Shown one piece after another: positions 1 through 6,391 of a DNA stretch of 25,157 bases. The notes under the pieces are model-generated. The model was not told where the DNA came from. It did not search any database and worked only from the letters and a program-made list of their open reading frames with translations. Each line of letters starts with the position of its first letter. Positions within the stretch are counted from its first letter, which is position 1. Source of the stretch: an uncultured Bacilli bacterium (GTDB lineage Bacteria; Bacillota_I; Bacilli_A; RF39; UBA660); assembly GCA_934085875.1 (NCBI GenBank), contig CAKOHQ010000017.1, positions 1 to 25,157 on the forward strand. The letters are read 5' to 3'. Made by a program: the position numbers and the translations under genes.

Positions 1-1
1 A

Positions 2-1006
2 TATAAAAGAGGTATAAGAAGATGGTTTAGAGAGTTTAGATATTATTATTTAGAAAATAAGTTTTTAATAAATATTATATTATGTGTAGTAGTTGGTGTT
101 ATTTTTATAAGTATATTTAGTGTTAATATGTTTAGATCTAATAGGGTTAGTGTTGGTAGAAGTTTTAATGCCGGTACATTTAATTATAAAGTTGGTAATG
201 TTTATGAAACAAAATATGATTTAAATTATAATATTATTAAAAAAGATAAAAAATATGTAGTAGCTAATGTTAATGTTAGAAATAATATTCAAGAATCTAA
301 TAGTATTGATTTTAAAAGAATAAGATTAATGTATGGTAAGGAATATGTTTACGCTACTAATTATTTTAATAAATATTTTTATGATTTAGGTACTCCATAT
401 AATAATGATGTTATAAAATATGGTAATGTATATAAATATATTTTAATTTTTGAGGTACCTAATACTTACAAATCAAACAAATATATTTTAAAATTTTATG
501 ATAAGATTGAATATAGTAAAGATGGAAGTAAAGGTTCTTATAAAGAGGTTAAAGTTAGTGCTAAAAGAATAAATGAAGAAAGAAATGAGTTGTTTTTAAA
601 ATTAAATGAGAATTCTGTGTTTGATAAAAGAAGTTATGGCAGTAGTAATATTACTATAAGTGGTTTTGATATTAAATCTAGTTATGTTTATAAAGATAAT
701 GACAAAAGTGTTATTATAAGAGATAAAAATATTAATAATGTTTTACTTATTTTAGATTATAAATTGGAACTAGATAGTAAAAAGGATATTAGTAAATATT
801 TTAAAGATGATAAGGAATTTTTTGATAAGTTTATAACTGTTAGCTACAAATATAATGATAAAAATAAAAATTATAAAGATGTTAATGTTGTTGGAAATGT
901 AGATGATAAAGTAATGTTATCTGTTCCATATGAAGTTATGAATGCAAGTGATATAAGAGTAAATATTGAATTTAGAGATGTTAAGCTTGTTTATGAATTA
1001 AAATAA
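2..1006 (+). CDS. C-terminal part of a membrane-anchored surface protein, 5' truncated by window edge
   Basis: The reading frame is open from base 2, so the ATG at 128 is internal and the true start lies upstream of the window. The visible part is about 334 residues. A basic, aromatic stretch (RGIRRWFREFRYYY) is followed by one hydrophobic segment (about codons 22-42, LINIILCVVVGVIFISIFSV) and then about 290 polar residues rich in Tyr, Asn, Lys and Asp. This looks like a cytoplasmic basic region, a membrane anchor and an extracellular beta-type domain. There are no cysteines after the membrane segment and no catalytic motif I can recognise. The gene ends in a clean intrinsic terminator. The family is not recognised; a surface or envelope-associated role is inferred from topology only. 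Confidence 0.7.
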   Translation, partial: YKRGIRRWFREFRYYYLENKFLINIILCVVVGVIFISIFSVNMFRSNRVSVGRSFNAGTFNYKVGNVYETKYDLNYNIIKKDKKYVVANVNVRNNIQESNSIDFKRIRLMYGKEYVYATNYFNKYFYDLGTPYNNDVIKYGNVYKYILIFEVPNTYKSNKYILKFYDKIEYSKDGSKGSYKEVKVSAKRINEERNELFLKLNENSVFDKRSYGSSNITISGFDIKSSYVYKDNDKSVIIRDKNINNVLLILDYKLELDSKKDISKYFKDDKEFFDKFITVSYKYNDKNKNYKDVNVVGNVDDKVMLSVPYEVMNASDIRVNIEFRDVKLVYELK

Positions 1007-1040
1007 AAAGTTCAATTTTTGTATTTTGAACTTTTTCTTT
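1005..1040 (+). terminator. Intrinsic terminator after the truncated surface-protein gene
   Basis: Perfect 11-bp arms AAAAAGTTCAA and TTGAACTTTTT flank a 10-nt loop and are followed by a T-rich run. The stem begins inside the stop codon. Because the left arm is A-rich it could also work on the minus strand. Confidence 0.8.
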
Positions 1041-1069
1041 TGCATAATAAATTAAAAAATACATTTATT

Positions 1070-1097
1070 AAATAAAAATAAAAACCCCTTAATGGGG
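1070..1097 (-). terminator. Intrinsic terminator of tRNA-Cys
   Basis: On the minus strand CCCC-ATTAA-GGGG (1085-1097) is followed by a long T-rich run (complement of the A-run 1066-1084). It lies 12 nt beyond the 3' CCA of the tRNA. Confidence 0.8.
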
Positions 1098-1108
1098 AAT
1101 AATTCAAT

Positions 1109-1182
1109 TGGAGGACCCAGTCGGATTTGAACCAACGATCAGGGAGTTGCAGTCCCATGCCTTACCACTTGGCTATGGATCC
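1109..1182 (-). tRNA. tRNA-Cys (anticodon GCA), CCA encoded
   Basis: Read on the minus strand the sequence folds as a complete cloverleaf: acceptor GGATCCA pairs with TGGGTCC, D-stem GCC/GGC, anticodon loop CTGCAAC giving GCA, and T-arm GTTGG-TTCAAAT-CCGAC, then discriminator T and CCA. The anticodon stem TGGGA/TCCCT has one T-T mismatch at its outer pair. The gene stands alone with its own promoter and terminator, so it is a single-gene transcription unit. Confidence 0.95.
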
Positions 1183-1228
1183 AAATTTGAATTAATAAAC
1201 AAAATATTTAACTAATTCATGTAAATTT

Positions 1229-1257
1229 ATTTTACAATATGATATCTATTTTGTCAA
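1229..1257 (-). promoter_or_regulatory. Promoter of tRNA-Cys
   Basis: On the minus strand TTGACA (1257-1252), a 17-nt spacer and TAAAAT (1234-1229). The predicted start is about 40 nt before the mature tRNA 5' end, which leaves a short leader for RNase P. Confidence 0.8.
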
Positions 1258-1286
1258 TTTAAATAACTTAAAAAATCTAAAAAAAA

Positions 1287-1322
1287 TTATATACTTCCGC
1301 CTTTACTTCCACCTTTTGACAT
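1287..1322 (-). CDS. Possible 11-residue Gly/Ser/Lys peptide, translationally coupled
   Basis: Minus-strand ATG overlaps the TAA of the preceding gene (TAATG), and the frame encodes MSKGGSKGGSI then stop. The repeat SKGG-SKGG is low complexity and glycine-rich. Glycine/GC-richer codons (GGT, GGC, GGA) stand out against the AT-rich surroundings. A GGAAATG-type upstream sequence inside the preceding gene could serve as a weak ribosome-binding site, but coupling by the TAATG overlap is the main argument. No family is recognised, and a chance ORF of this size cannot be excluded. Confidence 0.35.
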   Translation of the reverse strand: MSKGGSKGGSI

Positions 1323-1624
1323 TATTTTTCATTTCCTTTTCTTTTTTTATATGTATTGTATTCTACATCTCCATTTTCATAAATTATAAAATTTTCTGTA
1401 CCAAGTTGAATTATGATAGATTTTAATTCTTGAACTATATTTTCTTTACTTTTTTCGTCTTTAACAGATAACATACGATATTCTTTTAATTTTTTGTTGA
1501 ATTCATTAAATAATTCAATATCATTATTGCCATTTTCATTTAAATCAAAATAACATTCTAATGCTAAAGAACCTTTAAAAATAAATTTATCATAACAACT
1601 TGTTTCTAAATTAATGTTTTTCAT
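1322..1624 (-). CDS. Hypothetical acidic/charged cytoplasmic protein, about 100 residues
   Basis: Encodes about 100 residues with no membrane segment or signal peptide. The middle (roughly residues 40-75) is Lys/Glu-rich and probably helical; the C-terminus ends in a basic KKRKGNEK tail. ATG at 1624 is preferred over TTG at 1630, because the AAGAGA Shine-Dalgarno (1640-1635) is 10 nt from the ATG but only 4 nt from the TTG. A possible extended -10 element (TGGTATAAT, 1817-1809 on the minus strand) would give a leader of about 180 nt. The stop overlaps the ATG of an 11-codon Gly-rich ORF, which suggests a two-gene unit. I do not recognise the family. Confidence 0.6.
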   Translation of the reverse strand: MKNINLETSCYDKFIFKGSLALECYFDLNENGNNDIELFNEFNKKLKEYRMLSVKDEKSKENIVQELKSIIIQLGTENFIIYENGDVEYNTYKKRKGNEK

Positions 1625-1759
1625 AATCAAAAAATCTCTTTCTATTATTATTTAAACTTTGTTTTTTTTCTTAAAACATCACCTCATTCCGAATAATAAT
1701 TATTAATTAATAATCATCTATTTACATTAAGGAACTTGATGCAACAAATTATGATATGT

Positions 1760-1781
1760 CAATATATTTATAAATATATTG
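1760..1781. repeat. Perfect 22-bp AT-rich palindrome
   Basis: CAATATATTTA followed by its exact reverse complement, with no spacer. It lies about 30 nt downstream of the possible minus-strand extended -10, in the leader of the 1322-1624 gene. It could be an operator or an mRNA hairpin; in DNA this AT-rich, chance cannot be ruled out. Confidence 0.4.
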
Positions 1782-1929
1782 TCCCTCTTAGTTTTATACA
1801 CTATCACCATTATACCATTACGTCAATAAAATATCGCCTATTAAATGTAATATATTAATATTCTATTAAATTAAAACACATTTATTCAAAATTATTGCTT
1901 TTATCTACTAATTTTTTAATTTTTTTGTG

Positions 1930-1949
1930 TTGTACATACCGCCCGTCAC
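1930..1949 (+). other. 20-base match to the 16S rRNA decoding region, orphan fragment
   Basis: TTGTACATACCGCCCGTCAC matches the universal 16S rRNA segment TTGTACACACCGCCCGTCAC (E. coli about 1390-1409) at 19 of 20 positions; the only difference is T for C. It is a GC-rich island in extremely AT-rich DNA. The flanks do not continue the 16S match. A minus-strand transcript running out of the upstream HTH gene would carry the antisense of this site. A decayed rRNA insertion, an RNA element and coincidence are all possible. Confidence 0.5.
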
Positions 1950-1970
1950 GGAAATAAATAATTATTTTTA

Positions 1971-2402
1971 TTATTTTCTACCGCATAACCAATCTAGCGA
2001 TATTTTATATGATTTACATATTTGATATGCAAATGCGGTTAATATTAATGTTTTACCACTCTCATAAGCACTTAGTGTAGAATGTGTTGTATTTAATATT
2101 TTTGCTAATTCAACTTGTGTGATATTATTATTGTGTCTAAATTTTTTTAGATTATTTCCTATTAATTTTTTATCAAGATTTTCAATTTTATTTGTTTTTT
2201 CATTCTGCACAGAAAGATTAGTAAGATAATCTAAACTAACGTTGTAATAGTTTGCGATGGTGTTTAAGTGTTTTAAAGGAATTATTTTAGTTCCATTTTC
2301 CCAAGCACTATATGTTGGCTGTTTAACATTAATTAATTCTGCTATTTCTAGTTGATTTAAATTTTTATCTTTTCTAATATCTTCTAGCAATTCAAATTTC
2401 AT
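1971..2402 (-). CDS. Transcriptional regulator with two tandem Xre-type HTH domains
   Basis: Two helix-turn-helix units of the Cro/CI (Xre) type lie in one 143-residue chain. The first, near residues 5-62, has LNQLEIAELINVKQPTYSAW and ends in the typical NYYNVSLDYLTN. The second, near residues 82-140, has ITQVELAKILNTTHSTLSAY and ends SYKISLDWLCGRK. A charged linker joins them. ATG at 2402 is chosen because GGTG (2411-2408) sits 6 nt upstream; an earlier TTG or GTG would have no ribosome-binding site. The gene is divergent from the pilin-like gene at 2501, and the intervening region carries a TAGACA-AATACGACA motif that recurs at the next promoter. So it is probably the local repressor or activator (inference). 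A minus-strand promoter TTGTCG-17-TAAATG overlaps the same motif, which suggests autoregulation. Confidence 0.85.
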   Translation of the reverse strand: MKFELLEDIRKDKNLNQLEIAELINVKQPTYSAWENGTKIIPLKHLNTIANYYNVSLDYLTNLSVQNEKTNKIENLDKKLIGNNLKKFRHNNNITQVELAKILNTTHSTLSAYESGKTLILTAFAYQICKSYKISLDWLCGRK

Positions 2403-2453
2403 TTTTTTCACCAATTTTATTATTCTATAAAAAATCTTTTCATTTAAAATATA

Positions 2454-2482
2454 TAGACAAATACGACAATTTGTATTATTCT
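2454..2482 (+). promoter_or_regulatory. Promoter with putative Xre operator, upstream of the pilin-like gene
   Basis: TAGACA (2454-2459), 17-nt spacer, TATTCT (2477-2482). The spacer holds AATACGACAATTTGT, which with the -35 makes an inverted pair ACAAAT-N6-ATTTGT and a direct pair GACAA-ATAC-GACAA. Nearly the same motif sits in the same place in the promoter at 2789-2817. The predicted start lies at the edge of the ribosome-binding site, so the leader would be very short. Confidence 0.6.
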
Positions 2483-2500
2483 ATAATTGGAGGTGATATA

Positions 2501-2764
2501 GTGAAAGAAGCAAGTGGAGAATTAAGTATGACAGCAATTACTGTTGTTGCTATCGCCGCTATTGCTGGTTTGTTTTCAGTATTTTTATTACCGGGTTTGA
2601 AAGGAACAATTATGAAAAAAACTCATTGTTCACAAGCTTTTGATTGTGATAGTTCTGGTAATAATTGTACTTATTGTAAAAATGATGAATGTACTGAAAC
2701 CGGTACTGTAGATTGTGGTACAAGTAATACTAAAACAAATAATAGTGGAACAACTCCAGATTAA
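2501..2764 (+). CDS. Small pilin-like membrane protein with a Cys-rich exported tail
   Basis: GTG at 2501 is the start: GGAGGTGAT (2489-2497) is an almost perfect Shine-Dalgarno 3 nt upstream of it; earlier in-frame codons precede the promoter. The 87-residue product begins VKEASGELSM, followed by a long hydrophobic helix (about residues 11-29, TAITVVAIAAIAGLFSVFLL). The remainder is hydrophilic with six cysteines in about 35 residues, then a Thr/Asn/Ser-rich tail. A short charged leader, Gly-Glu and then a long Ala/Ile/Val helix recall type IV/Flp-type pilins. However, the usual Glu at +5 is absent and no prepilin peptidase or assembly ATPase is in the window. The even number of cysteines suggests disulfides outside the cell. 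Function unknown. Confidence 0.7.
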   Translation: MKEASGELSMTAITVVAIAAIAGLFSVFLLPGLKGTIMKKTHCSQAFDCDSSGNNCTYCKNDECTETGTVDCGTSNTKTNNSGTTPD

Positions 2765-2788
2765 AATGATTATTTTTTAAATAAAATA

Positions 2789-2817
2789 TAGACAAATACG
2801 ACATTTTGTGATAATAT
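2789..2817 (+). promoter_or_regulatory. Second promoter with the same putative Xre operator
   Basis: TAGACA (2789-2794), 17-nt spacer, TAATAT (2812-2817). The block ATAGACAAATACGACA followed by TTTTGT repeats the 2452-2474 sequence with a single substitution over about 21 bases. It drives the 2941-4189 pair through a leader of about 117 nt. Confidence 0.7.
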
Positions 2818-2835
2818 GATTGTGATGGAAATTTT

Positions 2836-2896
2836 GGTATATGTATCATATTCTTTCTTATTATATCTATATATATGATTTATATACCTTTTTCTA
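2836..2896 (+). terminator. Leader hairpin with T-run: possible attenuator
   Basis: GGTATATGTATCATAT (2836-2851) pairs with ATATGATTTATATACC (2873-2888): 14 of 16 positions are complementary, with a 21-nt loop, and a T-rich tract (2889-2896) follows. It lies between the promoter at 2789 and the gene at 2941, so it could end transcription early and be regulated, or define a short RNA. Confidence 0.45.
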
Positions 2897-2940
2897 TTAA
2901 TATTAAAAAAGTATAAATAATTTTTAAAGGAAGTGATAGT

Positions 2941-3441
2941 GTGAATAACAAAAAAATTACATTACCAATACAGATAATTATTATTAGTTTTTGTATTGGG
3001 TTAATTATTTCAGGAATTGGATTAGTAAAACAGTTTAATGCTAAAAAAGTTAATGAAGATAGAAGATTGGCTGCTCTAAAAGCGTCTGAAGAAGCAATTA
3101 ATTCTGCTAATAAAAGACTTGAAGAAATAAAAAAAGAATATGATGAGTTAAAAAATCAATATAATTTGAAGTCTGAGGAAGGTGATGCTATTACAATAAA
3201 TGATGAGAATTGGATGTCAAAAAAAAGCAAATGTTCTAGAGAACAAACAGAACTTCAAAATAAAATTTTCAATTTAGAAACTGAAAATGCAAGTATTAAA
3301 AGTAAAGATTATACTGGTTATTATCAAAAGGTAAAACCTATGACTTATCAAATATTTTATATAATTGGTGCTTCTGTTTTTGGATTGGGATTAATCGGAG
3401 CTTTTATAATATATTTGGTTAAAGGAAAGAAAACTTATTAA
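2941..3441 (+). CDS. Two-pass membrane protein with central coiled coil
   Basis: GTG start behind AAAGGAAGTGAT (2927-2938). The 166 residues comprise a first membrane segment (about 8-28, IQIIIISFCIGLIISGIGLV), a long Lys/Glu/Asn-rich heptad-like region (about 35-120) with only charged and small residues, and a second membrane segment (about 136-158, IFYIIGASVFGLGLIGAFIIYLV) followed by KGKKTY. The two helices and the coiled coil between them suggest an oligomerising stalk. The gene precedes one of the same plan by 19 nt, and both lie under the TAGACA promoter. I do not recognise a family; the architecture is what can be supported. Confidence 0.75.
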   Translation: MNNKKITLPIQIIIISFCIGLIISGIGLVKQFNAKKVNEDRRLAALKASEEAINSANKRLEEIKKEYDELKNQYNLKSEEGDAITINDENWMSKKSKCSREQTELQNKIFNLETENASIKSKDYTGYYQKVKPMTYQIFYIIGASVFGLGLIGAFIIYLVKGKKTY

Positions 3442-3460
3442 GTACAATAGAGGGAAGAAT

Positions 3461-4189
3461 ATGGAATATTTAAATGAAGAAAAATATAATAAAACTCAAA
3501 AGAAGGTTAAAATTTTATCTTTGTTGATTTTGATTGTTGGTTTGGTTATTGGAATAGGTCTCATTATAACTGGAGTTGTTCTTTCAAACAAATCAATTCC
3601 AATTAAATTTAATTTAAAAGAATCTCAAAGTACTGATTCTGTTAATTCTAGAAGTGTAGAAGAAATAGAAGCTGATATAAATTCGATTAAACCTAAAATT
3701 AATTCTATGGAAAGTGAAATAAATATTTTAAGAGTAAAATTAGCACAAATACAAATGACTGATAGTAATAGTGAAGATTATTATTCTAAGCAAAAAGAGG
3801 TTGAAGAAAAAGAGAAAGAGTTGTTAGATTTAAAATCTAAATTAAGTAAATACCAGAGTGAGCTAAAAAACGTTAATGGTAGTGATTTTAATAACGGATT
3901 AGGAACTGTAGAGGATATATTTAATACTGCTTCGTCAAGAATAACAAAAGCAAAATATTATGGATTTTATATGGTAGGAGCGTTTATTATAATAATTTCA
4001 ATGATTGGTTCAGTATCTTTATATTTGTTTGCAAAACGTAGAGAAATTATTGCATTTAAAACACAACAAGTAATGCCAATCGCTAAAGAAGGAATAGGCG
4101 AAATTTCACCTACATTTGGAAGTGCTGCAGGAGAAGTTGCAAAAGGTATTACTAAAGGAATTAAAGATGGATTAAATAATAAAAAATAG
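3461..4189 (+). CDS. Paralogue-like two-pass membrane protein with coiled coil and Gly-rich C-tail
   Basis: ATG after AGAGGGAAGAAT. The 242 residues follow the plan of the preceding gene: membrane segment about 16-40, Lys/Glu-rich coiled-coil heptads about 65-140, and a second membrane segment about 167-190. It adds a C-terminal tail (about 200-242) containing EGIGEISPTFGSAAGEVAKG and a GITKGIKDGLN repeat, which may form an amphipathic helix. The sequence is not obviously alignable to its neighbour outside the general layout. Together they are likely subunits of one membrane assembly (inference). A weak hairpin with a T-run follows at 4202-4227. Confidence 0.75.
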   Translation: MEYLNEEKYNKTQKKVKILSLLILIVGLVIGIGLIITGVVLSNKSIPIKFNLKESQSTDSVNSRSVEEIEADINSIKPKINSMESEINILRVKLAQIQMTDSNSEDYYSKQKEVEEKEKELLDLKSKLSKYQSELKNVNGSDFNNGLGTVEDIFNTASSRITKAKYYGFYMVGAFIIIISMIGSVSLYLFAKRREIIAFKTQQVMPIAKEGIGEISPTFGSAAGEVAKGITKGIKDGLNNKK

Positions 4190-4201
4190 TGTTGAAAACT
4201 A

Positions 4202-4227
4202 AATGGTTATTAACATTATTTTTTTAT
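4202..4227 (+). terminator. Weak intrinsic terminator of the membrane-protein pair
   Basis: AATG-(G)-TT/AA-CATT with a 3-nt loop, followed by a run of seven T's and ATTT. Short stem with one bulge, so confidence is low. Confidence 0.4.
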
Positions 4228-4232
4228 TTAAA

Positions 4233-4252
4233 AGACTACAATAATGTAGCCT
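4233..4252 (-). terminator. Hairpin, possible terminator of the holin gene
   Basis: AGACTACA-ATAA-TGTAGCCT, 7 of 8 pairs, tetraloop. On the minus strand it is followed by TCTTTTAAAT. It is about 80 nt beyond the holin stop, which makes it a plausible but distant terminator. Confidence 0.35.
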
Positions 4253-4330
4253 ATAAAAGTTTGAGGAGGTTAGTGTATTAATTTAGGGAAAAATTATTTA
4301 AATCAAGTTATTATATATGTGTAATTAAGT

Positions 4331-4702
4331 TTATTTATTTTTATCATCAATATCTTTATTGATGTCATTAAATTTATCTTTTAAAATTTTAGGTATTTTT
4401 ATACCCATACTAGTCCAATTTTCTAGTATAGATATACCTTCATTTGCGATAAACATATATATTACAATATTTCTAATATTACCAGTACTATTTAATAATT
4501 TATCCAATAATGCTGCAAGTATTACTATAAATATATATCCTACTTTTTTTATTATACCTTTTGCACCGATTTTACTACTTAATTTTTTTGTGTATATAGC
4601 TCTTAGAAGACCTGTAATATAATCTATAATAATAAATACTAATAATGTTTTAAATAGTATATCGCATCCGCCAATTATAAAATCTATAGAAAAGTTATTC
4701 AT
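4331..4702 (-). CDS. Phage holin family protein (TcdE/Cph1-type)
   Basis: Small membrane protein of 123 residues with three or four hydrophobic segments. It carries the characteristic pattern of the phage_holin_4_1 (toxin secretion/lysis holin) family: a first helix ending DYITGLLRAIYTKKLSSKIG, then GIIKKVGYIFIVILAALLD, and NIVIYMFIANEGISILEN before the amphipathic C-terminus. Holins make membrane holes for endolysin or toxin release. ATG at 4702 is preferred because AAAAGGA lies 9 nt upstream; the ATG at 4711 would abut it. No endolysin or phage structural gene is nearby, so this may be a domesticated or remnant lysis gene. It is convergent with the 2941-4189 pair and divergent from the DUF975 gene. 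Confidence 0.85.
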   Translation of the reverse strand: MNNFSIDFIIGGCDILFKTLLVFIIIDYITGLLRAIYTKKLSSKIGAKGIIKKVGYIFIVILAALLDKLLNSTGNIRNIVIYMFIANEGISILENWTSMGIKIPKILKDKFNDINKDIDDKNK

Positions 4703-4771
4703 AAAAATCATTCCTTTTCTAATATATAATATGTATAATATAAAATTGATTATATGCTTTTGACTTGATTA

Positions 4772-4789
4772 AAATAACATATGTTATTT
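4772..4789. promoter_or_regulatory. Perfect 18-bp palindrome between divergent genes
   Basis: AAATAACAT followed by its exact complement ATGTTATTT. It lies between the holin gene and the DUF975-CmpB gene, downstream of a TTGACT (4760-4765). Possible operator shared by both directions. Confidence 0.4.
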
Positions 4790-4800
4790 ATCTTATATAG

Positions 4801-4829
4801 TTGAATATATTAAAAAAATATAATATATT
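4801..4829 (+). promoter_or_regulatory. Promoter of the DUF975-CmpB operon
   Basis: TTGAAT (4801-4806), 17-nt spacer, TATATT (4824-4829); an AAAAGAGG ribosome-binding site and ATG at 4853 follow. Confidence 0.55.
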
Positions 4830-4852
4830 ATTGTTATATAAAAGAGGTTGTT

Positions 4853-6391
4853 ATGAGTAGTAATAGTAGTATTAAAGAAAGAGCGAAGAGAAAAATTAAA
4901 TATAATTATTGGCATAGTGTAATTATTAGTTTTCTTTTTGTAATTATTGTTAGTGGTGGATATAAATATAATAGTTTTATATATGATAGTTTCAGTAATA
5001 TTGGTAATAATGTTATAAGTAAGAATAATTTATATATATATAATAATATAGTGAATTCTACTAGAAAAGTAATTGATATTACTAAAAGTTATAAACCTAC
5101 TAGAGGAGTATTATCTGTTTTCTTTAATAAAATGAATGGTAGTAGTTCTTTGGTATTAGGTTTTGTTGATGCTATATTAGAATTTATTACTATTAAGTCT
5201 ATTCCTAAATTTTTTATAAAAATATTTGGATTTTTGTTATTTATTTTAATTTATATATTTATACAGAATATTATATTGGTTGGTAAAAATAGATATTATT
5301 TGGAACATTGTAGATATAAAAAAGTTAATGTTGATAGAATAATGTTTGTTTATAAAGTTAAAAAGACAATTAATATTGCTTATATAATGTTATGTAAAAC
5401 AATTTATTTGTTTTTGTGGTTTTTAACTATTATTGGTGGAGTTATTAAGTATTATTCATATTTTATGATAGATTATATTGTAAGTGAAAATCCTACTATA
5501 AGTAGAAAAGATGCTTTTATACTAAGTAATGAAATGATGAACGGTAATAAATTTAATTTGTTTAAAATGCAATTTAGTTTTATTGGATATATTATTTTGG
5601 GTGCTTTGACATTTAATATTAGTAATATATTTTATTTTGATGTTTATAGAGAAAGTATCTATTCAGAATTTTATTTTAATATTAGAAATGAATTTTTAAA
5701 AAAGAATAAAAAGAAATATAGAAAATATTTTAAAGATGAAATGTTAGATGGTAATAAGTATAATGATGGTTATTATCCTAATGATAAGTATTTTATACCG
5801 GAAAAGAAAATGTTTAATTTTTTAAAGTTAGATTATAAGACTGATTATGATATTTGGACTATAATAATGTTTTTCTTTACATGCGCTATGATTGGTTGGT
5901 GTTGGGAAGTACTTTTAAATTTATTTGTGCAAGGGAAGTTTGTTAATAAAGGTACGATGTATGGACCTTGGCTTCCAATATATGGTTATGGTGCAACTTG
6001 TGTAATAGTTTTATTTAAAAAATATAGAAATAAACCTTGGAAAATATTTTTGTATTCAACTATCTTATGTGGTTTGATAGAATACTTTACTGCTGTTTAT
6101 TTAGAAACATTTTTACATAATAGATATTGGGATTATGATGGATTCTTTTTAAATATACAAGGTAGAGTTTGCTTAGAGGGATTATTAGTATTTGGACTTG
6201 GATGTATGGTATTTACATATTTTCTGGCACCTTTATTAAATAATATATATAGTAAAATTAATTTGAAATATAAGAAAATTATTGTTATTATATTGGTAGT
6301 GTTATATTTAATAGATTTATGTTTTACTAAAATAAGACCTAATAGTGGAGAAGGTATAACGTTTTATATAATGTTAAAGGAGTGGTTATGA
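4853..6391 (+). CDS. DUF975 / CmpB-type (ABC-transporter type IV) fusion membrane protein
   Basis: 512 residues, polytopic. The N-terminal half looks like the DUF975 family: a basic amphipathic start (IKERAKRKIKYNYWHSVI), membrane segments near 20-37, 120-145 and 175-200, and the hallmark RKDAFILSNEMMNG followed by FSFIGYIILG (about 219-252). After a charged loop (about 280-325) the C-terminal part matches the CmpB-like membrane family (pfam ABC_trans_CmpB): FTCAMIGWCWEVLLNLF, then MYGPWLPIYGYG and EYFTAVYLETFLHNRYWDY. The two modules are normally separate proteins. The TGA overlaps the start of a second CmpB protein (ATGA), so the pair is translationally coupled. Function of either family is not established; a membrane or transport role is inferred. 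Confidence 0.75.
   Translation: MSSNSSIKERAKRKIKYNYWHSVIISFLFVIIVSGGYKYNSFIYDSFSNIGNNVISKNNLYIYNNIVNSTRKVIDITKSYKPTRGVLSVFFNKMNGSSSLVLGFVDAILEFITIKSIPKFFIKIFGFLLFILIYIFIQNIILVGKNRYYLEHCRYKKVNVDRIMFVYKVKKTINIAYIMLCKTIYLFLWFLTIIGGVIKYYSYFMIDYIVSENPTISRKDAFILSNEMMNGNKFNLFKMQFSFIGYIILGALTFNISNIFYFDVYRESIYSEFYFNIRNEFLKKNKKKYRKYFKDEMLDGNKYNDGYYPNDKYFIPEKKMFNFLKLDYKTDYDIWTIIMFFFTCAMIGWCWEVLLNLFVQGKFVNKGTMYGPWLPIYGYGATCVIVLFKKYRNKPWKIFLYSTILCGLIEYFTAVYLETFLHNRYWDYDGFFLNIQGRVCLEGLLVFGLGCMVFTYFLAPLLNNIYSKINLKYKKIIVIILVVLYLIDLCFTKIRPNSGEGITFYIMLKEWL

Larger units (their letters stand above)
1640..1970. other. About 330-bp intergenic stretch between two minus-strand genes
   Basis: Holds four things: a minus-strand extended -10 element TGGTATAAT (1817-1809) with no good -35; a perfect 22-bp AT palindrome (1760-1781); a plus-strand 39-codon ORF with an AAGGA ribosome-binding-like sequence (1739-1858) whose codons (CAC, ACC, CGC, ACG) are unlike the neighbours and so is probably chance; and a 20-base stretch nearly identical to 16S rRNA (1930-1949). 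Nothing else is seen. Confidence 0.5.

Noticed and set aside
1739..1858. Plus-strand 39-codon ORF with AAGGA upstream
   Set aside because: Codon use (CAC, ACC, CGC, ACG) is unlike every neighbour, it contains the AT palindrome, and no protein feature is seen.
4261..4284. GAGGAGGTT ribosome-binding sequence followed by GTG-TAT-TAA
   Set aside because: The ORF has only two codons; a chance site or relic.
4359..4622. Plus-strand ORF of 87 codons opposite the holin gene
   Set aside because: Complement of the hydrophobic holin coding sequence; no ribosome-binding site, and the minus-strand family match is clear.
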